Assembly: GCF_003860465.1 (NCBI RefSeq)
Contig: NZ_CP034183.1
Span: 884,501-948,500 of the forward strand
DNA length: 64,000 bases
Direction: 5' to 3'
DNA from: Deinococcus psychrotolerans
GTDB taxonomy: Bacteria; Deinococcota; Deinococci; Deinococcales; Deinococcaceae
A model generated the notes under the pieces. That model searched no databases. It saw nothing but the letters and a program-made list of their open reading frames with translations, and was not told the origin of the DNA. Below are positions 1-12,172 of this stretch, in pieces (position 1 is the stretch's first letter; every line of letters starts with the position of its first letter). The translations under genes were made by a program, and so were the position numbers.

Positions 1-427
1 TGCCTACCACCACCACCTGCTCCGGAGACACACCACTCCACTCCAGCAGCCGCTGCCTGGAGTATTCGGAAACAGTTAATACCCTCTGAGCACGCGACAT
101 GGAAGGACGCACCACAGCGTTGTAATACAAAGTCTTAAATAGGGAAGACTCTTCCTGAACATCTATATGAATCAGATCATGAATGGTGAACACCATTGGG
201 CCGCGCCAACTGACGGGCGGTGTGTAACCCGGTGAGAAAAAGATATCCGATCTGCTCTGAATTTTATAGGATGTGACCTGACGTTCCAGATTTAGCAGGC
301 CGCGCCATGACACTGGATCAGTGCCTGACAGATCAATAGTGTTTTGCGGCATATGATGACGAACTTCCTGCGCGAACCGGCCAATGCCATGCTCACCAAT
401 CCAACGGGCGTCAAAAAATACACTCAC
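1..427 (-). CDS. Glycosyltransferase family 4, N-terminal part (cut by window edge)
   Basis: This is a partial gene; the visible 142 codons read from the GTG at 427 to the left edge. The translation begins with the GT4-type N-terminal pattern FFDARWIGEHGIGRFAQEV, followed by SPGYTPP, FTIHDLIHID and VLTVSEYSRQRLLEW. These are the usual acceptor-domain landmarks of GT-B retaining glycosyltransferases (an early Gly-rich loop, the F-x-IHD strand, and TVSEYS before the linker). The start overlaps the stop of the upstream polymerase gene in a GTGA, which points to translational coupling. It is the last visible gene of the exopolysaccharide operon and should add a sugar to the lipid-linked repeat unit in the cytoplasm. 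The sugar specificity cannot be read. Confidence 0.8.
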   Translation of the reverse strand, partial: MSVFFDARWIGEHGIGRFAQEVRHHMPQNTIDLSGTDPVSWRGLLNLERQVTSYKIQSRSDIFFSPGYTPPVSWRGPMVFTIHDLIHIDVQEESSLFKTLYYNAVVRPSMSRAQRVLTVSEYSRQRLLEWSGVSPEQVVVVG

Positions 428-1797
428 TGACCAGTTCCAGAGACAATAAGAGATGAGCTTTCATTTTTTCTTAACAAAGATGCATGCAAAATAAAAGATA
501 GAAACCATATCAATACCGCAACTATCACAAAAATTGATGTGGTTCTAGTTGAGAAATATGATATAGACCACCACTTAATCACAGTCGTTAAAAGATATGG
601 ATACATAATCCCTCCTATTAGACTTCTATTTCTAAAATAATAATATGCTATCCCTATAAAACATCCTGAAAATAAAAAATAAAAAATGCCGAACCATCTA
701 AAATCTGCGAAGGCGAAGCCATATGTTGTTAACCATATAAACGATCGATTCAAGCCAGACGAGCTAACTGCCGTAAATTGTTGACTCCAATTGTCAAGGT
801 TGCTTAAGGGTAGATCAAGACCCATTTCTCTGCCTATGGAATAAAAATTGAAGATGTTTGAGAGGACAGGGAAGTCCCATAACCCTTGTGTTGAATAATA
901 GCCGATCCCGCTACTAGGAAATTGAAGTTTTCCTTCGATTAATGCAGCCAACCTATTATAGCTTGATGGAAAATAGCCGATAAACTGACTCAAATAAGTA
1001 TCATTTCCACCACTGGCTCTTGAATTACCAATAAAGACAAATACGATCGTAAATAAAACAATACCACTCAAGATTGCCAACAGAACTCTCAAACGGCTTC
1101 TGAGGTTATGTATTTTATAGTTCGACAACTGTATTATTAGCAAAATCAGTATAGCAGTCAATAAAGTGTCTCTCGATAGACTCAATAAACTCATGAATGA
1201 AAATAGAATTACATTAACTATCGCAATAAATAGCGTTTTCTTGCGATAATTTTCATCTACTTGGCAAGCAATCCACCAAATAGAAACTGTTAATGCTAGA
1301 CTCATATCACTTGTCCAACCTATCTTTCCAGAAGCCACAGAATTAATGATATTATCACGCAACTGACCACCACCACCTCCCGTTAAGGAGGAAAAAATTG
1401 CGCTAAGGCCTATACTTGTCGCGGCAAACCAGATTCTAATTCCTATAAGTAGAATGTTGACTATCGTAATGAGGTATATCAGCGTGAGTATATATGATCC
1501 TTTTGGCGTTGATATGCTTCTGATCCAAGATATTTTCGGGTTTTTGCTGATTGCAGTTAGGATGTAGAAAGCGGAGTACGAAGATATTATAAACATCAGT
1601 GTGCATAATGAGATATATGCGTACATTCTGAAGTTAAGAAACATATAATCTCTTTCAAAAACGGCCTTTTCATATAAACTGACTGGTATTAGAGTACAAA
1701 GCAGGCTAAATATGAAGATCGCGACAGCAAAGGGCTGAGGCGAAAATATAAATGTGGGATCGCTGTAATTTCTGGTGATTTTCCTACTCTTCTGCAT
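424..1797 (-). CDS. Wzy-like O-antigen/exopolysaccharide repeat-unit polymerase
   Basis: This is a 457-residue integral membrane protein with about ten to twelve hydrophobic segments and a long extracytoplasmic stretch (about residues 255-350). That is the usual build of Wzy-type oligosaccharide polymerases, which are recognised by topology and context rather than by motifs. It lies between glycosyltransferase genes downstream of a Wzx-type flippase and a Wzz-like kinase, as expected for a Wzy pathway that polymerises flipped repeat units on the outer face of the inner membrane. A GAGGGA Shine-Dalgarno lies just before the ATG. The gene is much more AT-rich, in both bases and codon choice, than the rest of the window, which suggests transfer. 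The alternative is another multi-spanning polysaccharide transporter. Confidence 0.75.
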   Translation of the reverse strand: MQKSRKITRNYSDPTFIFSPQPFAVAIFIFSLLCTLIPVSLYEKAVFERDYMFLNFRMYAYISLCTLMFIISSYSAFYILTAISKNPKISWIRSISTPKGSYILTLIYLITIVNILLIGIRIWFAATSIGLSAIFSSLTGGGGGQLRDNIINSVASGKIGWTSDMSLALTVSIWWIACQVDENYRKKTLFIAIVNVILFSFMSLLSLSRDTLLTAILILLIIQLSNYKIHNLRSRLRVLLAILSGIVLFTIVFVFIGNSRASGGNDTYLSQFIGYFPSSYNRLAALIEGKLQFPSSGIGYYSTQGLWDFPVLSNIFNFYSIGREMGLDLPLSNLDNWSQQFTAVSSSGLNRSFIWLTTYGFAFADFRWFGIFYFLFSGCFIGIAYYYFRNRSLIGGIMYPYLLTTVIKWWSISYFSTRTTSIFVIVAVLIWFLSFILHASLLRKNESSSLIVSGTGQ

Positions 1798-1826
1798 AAA
1801 ATTCCCTCAGATCCAATGTAGGAAAA

Positions 1827-2876
1827 CTATTTCGCTTCAATACCTGCATATACCTTTCCAATCTGGGGTGATTTTCCTAATTTATTTCGCACAAATGTTG
1901 TCATTTTGTTATAATTATTTTGCTTTAAAATATAAGCAGTAACAGCGTGGGCGTAAAACATCTTATGCTTTCCCAGACCTAGATTCTTCAGCTTCTTGAG
2001 AAAATTCAAATACTTAGGTAGTGGAAGGTTTAATTGATCACTAATATATGGGTAAACATAGTTTGCGATATCTCTTTCAATTGCATTGGCAAATCTCAAT
2101 CCGCTTTTTTTATCCACTGTCCGGGCAATCGTGAGCATGCCCGTAATCATATGAATCCGCGCCTCAGGAGTATATGTCCCTGGCGTAAATATTCCCTTCT
2201 CCATGGCACTATTGCCAAAATCAGGTGTTTCTGTAGAACGGGAATGAGTTAACACATCCCTGACGTAGTACGCGCCCTTTTCTACCAATACGGACGCCGC
2301 TAGGTACATCTGGTAAAAGAGAAATCCATCAAATTCCTCAGTTGCAGCATTCATCGCAGACTCTCTGTGGATCACATAGCCGGACAAAACACCACACCGC
2401 CGATATGCAGTGGCAATAGTCTCTTCACCTGGAGGAAAAATTCTGTCACTGGCAAAATATTGAATAGTTTGCTCTGGCTTTCTATAGTCATCAATGAACC
2501 AGTCGTAAGATCTCAAAATTAAGCCAATATTTGAGTGCTTGTGCAAGACTTCTGAGACCTTAGAAAGAGCACCATCAGCCATCAAATCATCATTTCCCAT
2601 AAAGAAACAATATTCCCCACAGGCTTGTGTAAGAAGCTCTCTAAAATTGGCATCGTATCCCAAATTTCTAACATTTTCGATGTATCTAATTTTATCAGTT
2701 CTAGCTTTATATGTTCTAACGACTTGCGCTATTGCTTCTCTTTGCGGACTTAAATCTTCACAAATCACGATTTCATAATCTCCATAATTCTGACTAAGAA
2801 TCGAATCAAGCAATGGCCCTAGGAATTGGGCACGATTATAAGCAGGGATGCATACAGATAGAAATGGCTGAGACAT
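1827..2876 (-). CDS. Glycosyltransferase family 2
   Basis: This is a 349-residue cytoplasmic GT-A enzyme. The N-terminus has the GT2 signature SVCIPAYNRAQFLGPLLDSI (about residues 7-26), then a strand ending EIVICED and the metal-binding region FFMGNDDLM (about 92-100). The GNDD arrangement resembles abequosyl/rhamnosyl-type GT2 enzymes, in which the DD pair chelates the divalent ion of the NDP-sugar. The ATG shares one base with the stop of the upstream acyltransferase (TAATG), so it is translated in the same operon. It probably adds one residue to the undecaprenyl-linked repeat unit. Donor and acceptor sugars are unknown. Base composition is intermediate between the AT-rich polymerase gene and the GC-rich head of the operon. 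Confidence 0.88.
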   Translation of the reverse strand: MSQPFLSVCIPAYNRAQFLGPLLDSILSQNYGDYEIVICEDLSPQREAIAQVVRTYKARTDKIRYIENVRNLGYDANFRELLTQACGEYCFFMGNDDLMADGALSKVSEVLHKHSNIGLILRSYDWFIDDYRKPEQTIQYFASDRIFPPGEETIATAYRRCGVLSGYVIHRESAMNAATEEFDGFLFYQMYLAASVLVEKGAYYVRDVLTHSRSTETPDFGNSAMEKGIFTPGTYTPEARIHMITGMLTIARTVDKKSGLRFANAIERDIANYVYPYISDQLNLPLPKYLNFLKKLKNLGLGKHKMFYAHAVTAYILKQNNYNKMTTFVRNKLGKSPQIGKVYAGIEAK

Positions 2877-3541
2877 TATATTACTTCTCCTGAATGCTTC
2901 GCTACTGCACTGGATTCATGTATCCATTGAGCAAATTTAAAGTCGTAACGCTTGATCACACACGCAGGTGTCCCGACAGCGATGCAATAGGGTGGAATAT
3001 TACGAGAAACGACGCTGTTAGCCCCGATGATGCTCCCCTCGCCAATGGTAACTCCGGGCAACACACTTACCAGTTCACCAAGCCACACATTATCCTCGAT
3101 AACCACCGGCGCATAGCCCAAGTGGCGTTCTCCTGGCGCAAGCACTGGTGAATCCTGATGCTCCCCGGAGTATGAGCCGTGATTATGGTCACTGATGTAA
3201 ATCTTGCTTGCCATAAGAACATTGTTCCCAATCTCCACCCGGCTGACACATGCAATATGCACATCGTCATTGAGACTAACATTGTTTCCAAAAGTCAATC
3301 TGGGAAAGTAGCTCAGCCCGTTGTGTTCGCTGATAGTTTCAATACGACACCGTTTGCCAACACGTAAATTATGACCCACCTCAACATAAGGCCCAGTTAA
3401 CCAGCTTGTACCAGCCCCAAGCAAAAAACCATTCTGAAATCCACGTTGTTTCCTAACAATCAGGGAGCGTAAACGGTCAAACGCTACTTCAAGAACAGGT
3501 AAAGGACCATCACGCCTGTATATCTGAATTGCTCTGCGCAC
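2876..3541 (-). CDS. Left-handed beta-helix (hexapeptide) acyltransferase
   Basis: This 221-residue protein is of the LbH O-acetyltransferase class. Hexapeptide repeats of the [LIV]-G-x4 type run from about residue 50 to 195 (for example VEIGNNVLM, VVIEDNVWLGELVSVLPGV and IGEGSIIGANSVVS). A His-rich loop, ISDHNHGSYSG, supplies the probable catalytic histidine, and the C-terminus has the common VGTPACVIKRY ending. It most likely transfers an acetyl group from acetyl-CoA to a hydroxyl of the polysaccharide unit. The start is a GTG preceded by GGAGG eight bases upstream, inside the end of the flippase gene. The two genes overlap by 32 bases, a compact operon arrangement. Confidence 0.86.
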   Translation of the reverse strand: MRRAIQIYRRDGPLPVLEVAFDRLRSLIVRKQRGFQNGFLLGAGTSWLTGPYVEVGHNLRVGKRCRIETISEHNGLSYFPRLTFGNNVSLNDDVHIACVSRVEIGNNVLMASKIYISDHNHGSYSGEHQDSPVLAPGERHLGYAPVVIEDNVWLGELVSVLPGVTIGEGSIIGANSVVSRNIPPYCIAVGTPACVIKRYDFKFAQWIHESSAVAKHSGEVI

Positions 3542-4787
3542 TGTAAGAACCTCCTAAATGAGTTTGCAATAGCTTTCGACTCCGCCATACCATGTAAATC
3601 ATGCCAATGCAGGCCAGAGCCTCAGTCAGAATAGTGATAACACCCATTCCAACAGAGCCGTAAATGGGCGTCAGAACCAGCATTGCAGCTACACTGATCA
3701 TACTTACGACCAAAAATACACCATTGAAAGCGCGATCCATCCCTAAAGGAAGCATGATATGTAAACCGACGATGTTGTTTATCGCAAGCAAAGGGATGAA
3801 AAGGAGCAGCAGCCTTAAATAACCCACTGCGTCCGTATACGTGGGAGCGAGAATCTGCACTATATAGGGAGTCAACCATTCTCCAATCCCAAAAATGGCT
3901 AGGCCAGCCAAGATCAGGATAACGGCGGCTTTGCGCAAAAAGGCCAGTGCAGCTGGAAAATCGTGATGGTAAAGATGTGAGAGTTTGGCGTATATCACGC
4001 GATTCAACGGCTCTAGCAACCCTCCAGCGGCACGAACGATACGGTCTGACGTACCGTAAGCGGCTACTGTCCCGGTGGTTTGAGAGAATCCCAAAATAAC
4101 AATGTTCAGAGTGGTATAAATACTGGTAACGCCCACAAAAAGAAACATGCTGAAGCCTTCTCGTAGGGCTAGTCGCGAATCTTGAACAGTGGGAAAGCGC
4201 AAAGGAGTTTGTCTTGCGATCAATAGATAACCCGCAAAATTAGAAAAACAAGCCGTCAGAACACCAAAGATGAAGATAAGTGCGCCCTGTGAAGGTCGAG
4301 TAATCAGATAATAGCAAAGAATAAGGTAGATCAAGCGACTGACAAAATCGATAGTTGCATACTGGCCAAATCGACCACGTGCTAGAAAATACCAGACTGG
4401 GTTAAAGCCCTGAGCTATAGCGAAAACTGTAGACCAAGCAATCAGCTTTCCCAAACCATGCAAATTGGTCAGGCTGGTGGCAGACCCGAATGCCAGAATG
4501 ACTACAAGGCCAGAGAGAAAGATTTTAGCCCCTGCTACACCGGAAACAAGACGTGCCAGAGCCTGCAAATCGTCTCTAACCCTGGACATACTACGGGTAG
4601 CCGATAAATTGAAACCGTACTCCACAACAATCTGAAACCACAGAGCCAAAGCCTGAACAGTCAGAATTTGTCCCCAAGAGTCTTTAGGAAAAATAGAAGT
4701 GAAATGAGGTATCAGAAGGATAAAAGAGAAAACCTTAAGCCCATGTGCACCATACAATGAAAGATAAGACCAAGCTTTGTTCCACAC
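3510..4787 (-). CDS. Wzx-type flippase, polysaccharide biosynthesis protein
   Basis: This is a 425-residue protein with about twelve membrane segments spread along its whole length. It belongs to the MATE-like MOP superfamily of lipid-linked oligosaccharide flippases (Wzx/RfbX type). The pattern of paired helices with short loops, together with the position directly after a WbaP-like initiating transferase, supports the call. It would move the undecaprenyl-diphosphate repeat unit across the inner membrane for the polymerase at 424-1797. The start is a GTG three bases beyond the stop of the upstream gene. Family assignment is secure as a transporter; the exact substrate is unknown. Confidence 0.85.
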   Translation of the reverse strand: MWNKAWSYLSLYGAHGLKVFSFILLIPHFTSIFPKDSWGQILTVQALALWFQIVVEYGFNLSATRSMSRVRDDLQALARLVSGVAGAKIFLSGLVVILAFGSATSLTNLHGLGKLIAWSTVFAIAQGFNPVWYFLARGRFGQYATIDFVSRLIYLILCYYLITRPSQGALIFIFGVLTACFSNFAGYLLIARQTPLRFPTVQDSRLALREGFSMFLFVGVTSIYTTLNIVILGFSQTTGTVAAYGTSDRIVRAAGGLLEPLNRVIYAKLSHLYHHDFPAALAFLRKAAVILILAGLAIFGIGEWLTPYIVQILAPTYTDAVGYLRLLLLFIPLLAINNIVGLHIMLPLGMDRAFNGVFLVVSMISVAAMLVLTPIYGSVGMGVITILTEALACIGMIYMVWRSRKLLQTHLGGSYSAQSNSDIQA

Positions 4788-4790
4788 GAA

Positions 4791-6230
<1,440 letters not shown>

Positions 6231-6232
6231 CT

Positions 6233-7882
6233 TCAGCTCCCCTCGGAATTGCGAGTCGTATAGCTATAGTTTTGTCCATAACCGTAACCATCACGATTCG
6301 ATTGAGTCACTTTATTCAGCACGAAGCCCATCATTGGCACTTTCGCCTCTTTAGTGCGGCGCATTACCTGTTTGACTGCCTGCAGCGTGGTTTGTCCAGC
6401 CTCAGTAATCAGCACAACACCGTCAACATGACGTCCCAGCACTAAACTATCAGCAATCGCCAATAAAGGGGGACTGTCAATCAAGACAATACCGTATGTT
6501 TCACCCCAGCGTTTAAAAATATCGCCCAGATCGTCACGGTTGAGCAATGTCAGGCTGTCGTGTAAGCCAGGACCAGCCGGAAGCAAGTAAACATTCGGCT
6601 CGGCCTCAATGACCTGCACATTTTCCGGATCGCGTAAAGCCTCTTGCAAATTACGTGCTCCACCTTCGCCTACCAACTGTTGCCACTCATGTTGGCGCTG
6701 ATATTTATCCCAAACGTCTTGCTGGGTTCCACGTCTGAGATCGGCGTCAATGATCAGAACGCGTTGACCCGACGAAGCCATTCCATCAGCAAGCGTCGCG
6801 GTCAGACTGCTTTTGCCTTCTCCTGGTGCAGTTGACGACAGCATAATGCGCTTCCCCGGCTGATTGTTGACACTCGAAAGCAGATTGACCCGCAAGAAGC
6901 CGATCGCTTCATAGAGTCCGGCCTGCCTAGCGGCCCGGACAATACCCATCAATACGATGTCACGCTTGCGAAGGCGAGGAATCATTCCCAGAGTGGGTAA
7001 ACCGAAGGCCAGAAGATCGTCTTCGCTCCGAATGGTCCGGTCTGTGACAGTAAGCAGCGCAGCGACACCCAGCCCCAAAAGCAAAGTCAGGAGTCCGGCC
7101 AATACCGCATTGCGTGTGGGTTTAGGCGCAACGGGGTTAAGCGGCTCAATGGCAGGTGAAACCAGTGAGAGAGAGCCAGTGGTAGCCTGCGCTAGGATAC
7201 TAGTCTGCGCCAAGTTTCGCTGTGTAAGTGCGCGGGTCGTGATAAGGGTCTGCCTTTCCAGCTCAGGCACGCTTGCACCGTTCAATTGCTGATCAATTTC
7301 GGCCAGCTGGGAACGCTGTACTTTGAGAGCCTGTTGCACCGATAGCAGCGCCCGGTTTTCATCCCAGTTGAGCAGAGCCTGGGTAGTCAAGTTGGTCAGC
7401 ACCCGCGCAGCTGCGGAGGTGGGGGCCTGACCGGTGACGGTATAAACGCCGTTCCCGCCTTGATCAAGTTGAGAAGTCAAGCCAACAGTCGAAATCTTGC
7501 CGCTCTGCAATTCAAACTGTAAATCTTTAACCAGTTCATTTTTGAGTGGCGCTGCAAGCTGACTGCCCTTCAAGGCGTTGACCACACTGCCAATTACCGT
7601 CGAACCCCGCAGAGCCTCGTCCAGTGCCCCGATCGGCAGGAGCGGAGCCGGAACCAGAGTCGCGCCCACCACACCGTCACTGGGACGAACAGTAATTACG
7701 CTCGACGAGGCCTCGTAGACGAGGGGTTGACTCCGTGACCAGAGATAGGTGATCAGTCCGGCAAGCATCACCAGCACAAGAATAATCGGCAAGCGGCGGC
7801 GAATACCGCGCCACAGGACACCGAGCTCAATTTCGTTCTCAACATTATCGAGGGGTGGGTTTTCTCTATATTGATCACTCAC
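6233..7882 (-). CDS. Wzz/Wzc-like chain-length regulator with BY-kinase domain
   Basis: This 549-residue membrane protein fuses a Wzz chain-length domain with a bacterial tyrosine kinase. The first membrane helix (about 33-50) is followed by a periplasmic Wzz domain and coiled-coil region (about 100-230), then a second helix (about 262-280). The kinase follows: Walker [20 protein letters not shown], Walker A' [11 protein letters not shown] and a Walker B-like VLIDSPPLL. The C-terminus carries a tyrosine cluster (YGYGQNYSY), the typical autophosphorylation tail. It controls polymer length and export together with Wzy. The ATG overlaps the manC stop in ATGA, showing coupling. The fusion form resembles proteobacterial Wzc rather than the split Firmicutes CapA/CapB pair. 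Confidence 0.93.
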   Translation of the reverse strand: MSDQYRENPPLDNVENEIELGVLWRGIRRRLPIILVLVMLAGLITYLWSRSQPLVYEASSSVITVRPSDGVVGATLVPAPLLPIGALDEALRGSTVIGSVVNALKGSQLAAPLKNELVKDLQFELQSGKISTVGLTSQLDQGGNGVYTVTGQAPTSAAARVLTNLTTQALLNWDENRALLSVQQALKVQRSQLAEIDQQLNGASVPELERQTLITTRALTQRNLAQTSILAQATTGSLSLVSPAIEPLNPVAPKPTRNAVLAGLLTLLLGLGVAALLTVTDRTIRSEDDLLAFGLPTLGMIPRLRKRDIVLMGIVRAARQAGLYEAIGFLRVNLLSSVNNQPGKRIMLSSTAPGEGKSSLTATLADGMASSGQRVLIIDADLRRGTQQDVWDKYQRQHEWQQLVGEGGARNLQEALRDPENVQVIEAEPNVYLLPAGPGLHDSLTLLNRDDLGDIFKRWGETYGIVLIDSPPLLAIADSLVLGRHVDGVVLITEAGQTTLQAVKQVMRRTKEAKVPMMGFVLNKVTQSNRDGYGYGQNYSYTTRNSEGS

Positions 7883-8991
7883 GCAAAACGCTCCAATTCG
7901 GGATGGGCTTTAAGCTGTCGTACCACTTTTTTAATATCTTGGGTGCGGTCTTTACGAACCACCAAGGTCACTTCGCTGGTTCGCACGATCACGACGTCTT
8001 CTAGACCGATGGTAACGATCAAATCGTCTCCGTTGGTCGTGTACAAGATCGCGCCGCCCGTGTCGAGACCGACGTGTCGCCCCACCGAGACATTCTCACC
8101 CTCGGCTTTAAGAAGACGCTCCAAGGCGTTCCAATCACCCAAATCGTCCCAGCCGAATTCGGCAGGTATAACGGCGACATGGCCGGACTTTTCAAGAATG
8201 GCGTAGTCAATGCTGATCTTTTCCAGTTCTGGAAAAACCTGCTTCACAGTACGCTTCTCGACGGCTTGACTCAGTTGCTGGTACATTTCAGGCTGATGCT
8301 TTTCAAAAGCTTGCAAGATCGCTTTCACCGTCCAAATAAACATTCCGCTATTCCAGCTGTAGCCACCTTCATCCAAAAATTGCTGCGCCGTTTCCTGGGT
8401 CGGCTTTTCGGCAAAGCGGCTAACATGATACGCCGCGAATATGTTTTCTCCAGTCGTATCTTGGGCCCCTCCTCTCAAAGCTGCGCCCTGCTGGATATAG
8501 CCGTAGCCAGTCGCTGGAAAAGTCGGAGTAATACCAATCGTGACCAGTTGTTCAGTCTGCCGTGCGATTAAGATAGCCCGCTCGATGACTTTAAGGTAAG
8601 TGTCAACATCTGTAATGCGGTGATCTGCTGGAAAAACGCCCATTACGGCATCAGGCTGGTCACGGGCAATTCTCAGTGCCGCGTACAACACGGCGGGTGC
8701 CGTATCGCGTGCCAGCGGCTCGACGATCAAGTTCTCAACCGGCATTTCTGGCAACTGATCGAGAACTTGGCTTCGGTATTCATTCCCAGTGACCACCATC
8801 ACCGAATCGGCGCTGCCACTGACAATACTCAGGCGGTCAACAGTCGCTTGCAGCAAGCTGCGGCCTGTATCATCCAGAGTCAAAAACTGCTTCGGCTTAC
8901 TTTTACGTGACAATGGCCAAAAACGCTCACCACTGCCCCCAGCCAAGACAACTGGAATGAAAAGAGGCAGGGCGCTATCTTCAATGGTCAC
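7879..8991 (-). CDS. manC: Mannose-1-phosphate guanylyltransferase
   Basis: This 370-residue enzyme makes GDP-mannose from mannose-1-phosphate and GTP, feeding the polysaccharide operon it leads. The nucleotidyltransferase pyrophosphorylase signature [24 protein letters not shown] lies near residue 13. Further landmarks are FPADHRI (metal-binding Asp), RFAEKP, NSGMFIW and the strand IDYAILEK. The length fits the single-domain form of ManC; the C-terminal phosphomannose isomerase domain of the bifunctional type is absent. The only sensible start is the GTG at 8991, which overlaps the stop of a 26-codon upstream ORF in GTGA. The stop overlaps the BY-kinase start in ATGA. Confidence 0.93.
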   Translation of the reverse strand: MTIEDSALPLFIPVVLAGGSGERFWPLSRKSKPKQFLTLDDTGRSLLQATVDRLSIVSGSADSVMVVTGNEYRSQVLDQLPEMPVENLIVEPLARDTAPAVLYAALRIARDQPDAVMGVFPADHRITDVDTYLKVIERAILIARQTEQLVTIGITPTFPATGYGYIQQGAALRGGAQDTTGENIFAAYHVSRFAEKPTQETAQQFLDEGGYSWNSGMFIWTVKAILQAFEKHQPEMYQQLSQAVEKRTVKQVFPELEKISIDYAILEKSGHVAVIPAEFGWDDLGDWNALERLLKAEGENVSVGRHVGLDTGGAILYTTNGDDLIVTIGLEDVVIVRTSEVTLVVRKDRTQDIKKVVRQLKAHPELERFA

Positions 8992-9068
8992 TGCGAAACC
9001 AAACCAAGTGGCTGAGCAAACAGATTAAGCTGGTCAGAGTTTTTCATAAGAAACGAGTGAATCTTCAT
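8988..9068 (-). CDS. 26-residue upstream ORF overlapping manC start
   Basis: A short ORF starts at the ATG at 9066-9068 (an internal in-frame ATG lies at 9045-9047) and ends with a TGA that shares bases with the manC GTG in a GTGA. A purine-rich AAGGGAG lies about ten bases before the first ATG. The peptide is Leu- and Gln-rich (five leucines in 26). It occupies the place where a leader peptide or coupling ORF would sit. No family can be assigned. It could simply be a fortuitous reading frame in the operon leader; the exact 4-base overlap is what makes it worth recording. Confidence 0.4.
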   Translation of the reverse strand: MKIHSFLMKNSDQLNLFAQPLGLVSQ

Positions 9069-9116
9069 CGGACATTAACTCCCTTGAGGTACCACACAAT
9101 CGGTCACACCTTATCA

Positions 9117-9135
9117 TGCTCTCAAGAGTAGAGCA
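9117..9135. repeat. Inverted repeat in polysaccharide operon/rmlA divergent region
   Basis: TGCTCT and AGAGCA form perfect 6-base arms around a 7-base spacer in the roughly 250-base divergent region between the manC leader and the nucleotidyltransferase gene. It lies where an operator for the minus-strand operon could sit. The remaining intergenic bases show no RNA gene. There are no clear consensus promoter boxes for the minus-strand operon. Confidence 0.3.
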
Positions 9136-9303
9136 CTCATGAGTCGGAGAGGGCAGGAGTCAAATTCTCATTTCTTGATCAGGTTCACACGGAGTTAACT
9201 GAAGTCATACACGCTGACTGAAGTATTTTTGTCCATCTGGTTGCACCTCTTTTGTTAAAGGAGTTATTCAGAGGGTAAGGGCGCTTAGAACACCCTCATG
9301 CGC

Positions 9304-9309
9304 TAAACT
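9304..9309 (+). promoter_or_regulatory. -10 box, near-leaderless promoter of rmlA-like gene
   Basis: TAAACT lies nine bases before the ATG at 9319, and no Shine-Dalgarno is present, so transcription would begin at or just before the start codon. No convincing -35 box is seen. Confidence 0.5.
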
Positions 9310-9318
9310 GTATCTCAC

Positions 9319-10377
9319 ATGAAAGGCATTATTCCCGCCGCTGGTTTGGGCACCCGCCTCAGGCCCCTGACCTTCACACGACCTAAACCTGTTCTCAGAG
9401 TCGCGGGAAAACCGATCATCATCCACGCTATTGAGACGCTTCAAGCAGCCGGAATCGATGATATTGCCATCATTGTCTCCGATCTGACGCGTACTGAAAT
9501 CGAGTACACGCTCAGTGCCGTGAGTGGAGTACGTATTGCCTTGATCGATCAACACCAGCAGCTCGGGCTGGGCCACGCCGTTGCAATGGCGCGGGAATGG
9601 GCCGCTGGCGAGGACGTATGCGTTTACTTGGGTGACAATTTATTTGAATTCGGTATCCGCAGTTTTGCTCAACAATTTGAGCGTGAACGTCCCGCCGCCC
9701 TCATCGCACTAGTCGAAGTGGCCGACCCCAGCGCTTTTGGAGTTGCTCGGCTAGAAGGTCAGCGCATCGTCGAACTGATTGAGAAACCCAAAACGCTCGT
9801 CAGCAACTTAGCGGTGGCAGGCGCTTACTTTTTCTCCAGCCGAATCTTTGAGGCACTTGACGGTTTGCCACCTTCTGCACGCGGCGAGTACGAGATCACT
9901 GACGCCATTCAGCGCTTAATTACTGAAGGCGACACCGTGCTGGGTCGGCGGGTGCAAGGGTGGTGGAAAGATACCGGCAAACCAGTTGATCTGCTTGACG
10001 CCAACCGCTTGCTGCTGGAGCGTATCGAGGCCCACGTCGAAGGCGAAGTGATCAATTCCCGGATCAGTGGACGGGTGCAGGTTCCAGCTTCCACCAGAAT
10101 CATCAACAGCAAGATTGTCGGCCCAGTGTTGCTTGGTGAAGACGTCATCATTGAAGACGCTTATGTGGGCCCGTTTACCAGCATTGGACAGGGTAGCGTC
10201 ATTCGCAACGCCGAGATCGAGCACAGCGTCATCGAGTCGTTTGTCAGAATCGAAAATGTGGAGATCCGCTTGCAAGACTGCTTGATTGGGTTGCGGGCCA
10301 TCGTCAGGGGGGGGCGGCGTATTCCGCGTACCCTCAAATTGACATTATCGGACGCCAGCGAAGTGGAGCTAACTTAG
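9319..10377 (+). CDS. rmlA: Glucose-1-phosphate thymidylyltransferase, long form
   Basis: This 352-residue nucleotidyltransferase condenses dTTP with glucose-1-phosphate to dTDP-glucose, the first step toward dTDP-rhamnose and related sugars. The N-terminal domain shows [20 protein letters not shown], the pyrophosphorylase signature, then YLGDNLFE (catalytic metal Asp), VEKP-like IEKPKT and [16 protein letters not shown]. Residues from about 245 form left-handed beta-helix repeats, as in the long StrD/Rv0334-unlike form. The gene runs divergently from the exopolysaccharide operon, suggesting it supplies that pathway. It has no Shine-Dalgarno and a TAAACT box just upstream, so a leaderless start is likely. 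A UTP-specific relative is possible but less likely. Confidence 0.88.
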   Translation: MKGIIPAAGLGTRLRPLTFTRPKPVLRVAGKPIIIHAIETLQAAGIDDIAIIVSDLTRTEIEYTLSAVSGVRIALIDQHQQLGLGHAVAMAREWAAGEDVCVYLGDNLFEFGIRSFAQQFERERPAALIALVEVADPSAFGVARLEGQRIVELIEKPKTLVSNLAVAGAYFFSSRIFEALDGLPPSARGEYEITDAIQRLITEGDTVLGRRVQGWWKDTGKPVDLLDANRLLLERIEAHVEGEVINSRISGRVQVPASTRIINSKIVGPVLLGEDVIIEDAYVGPFTSIGQGSVIRNAEIEHSVIESFVRIENVEIRLQDCLIGLRAIVRGGRRIPRTLKLTLSDASEVELT

Positions 10378-10397
10378 AGTTGGGCAGCCAGAAAGGT

Positions 10398-10403
10398 TAA
10401 ACT
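10398..10403 (+). promoter_or_regulatory. -10 box, leaderless promoter of ilvD
   Basis: TAAACT sits five bases before the ATG at 10409; a weak TTAGAG 18 bases upstream could act as -35. The spacing favours ATG 10409 over the GTG at 10406. Confidence 0.55.
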
Positions 10404-10408
10404 GAGTG

Positions 10409-12103
<1,695 letters not shown>

Positions 12104-12117
12104 GCGTTAGAGATTGA

Positions 12118-12159
12118 ATGGGGCCGTCTGCCGCAGGGTGGGCGGCTTTTTGGTTTGGA
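12118..12159 (+). repeat. Direct repeat copy A (terminator plus promoter upstream part)
   Basis: These 42 bases run from ATGGGGCCGTCTGCCG through the hairpin and T-run to GGTTTGGA. They recur almost unchanged at 13365-13408, differing only in two or three bases of the hairpin loop. The copies bracket the endonuclease gene 12173-13171. Each copy ends exactly where the -10 box of the following gene begins. Confidence 0.85.
12123..12151 (+). terminator. Intrinsic terminator of ilvD
   Basis: GCCGTCTGCC pairs with GGTGGGCGGC (three G-U pairs) around a GCAG tetraloop, followed by TTTTT. It lies 20 bases after the ilvD stop. Confidence 0.8.
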
Positions 12160-12160
12160 T

Positions 12161-12166
12161 TACACT
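12161..12166 (+). promoter_or_regulatory. -10 box, leaderless promoter of first Mrr-like gene
   Basis: TACACT ends six bases before the ATG at 12173 and starts ten bases after the ilvD terminator T-run. There is no Shine-Dalgarno. It rules out the in-frame TTG at 12155, which would lie upstream of the box. Confidence 0.6.
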
Positions 12167-12172
12167 CAACGC

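Noticed and set aside
12155..12172. TTG start for the first Mrr-like protein
   Set aside because: It lies upstream of the TACACT promoter box, so a transcript starting there would not contain it.
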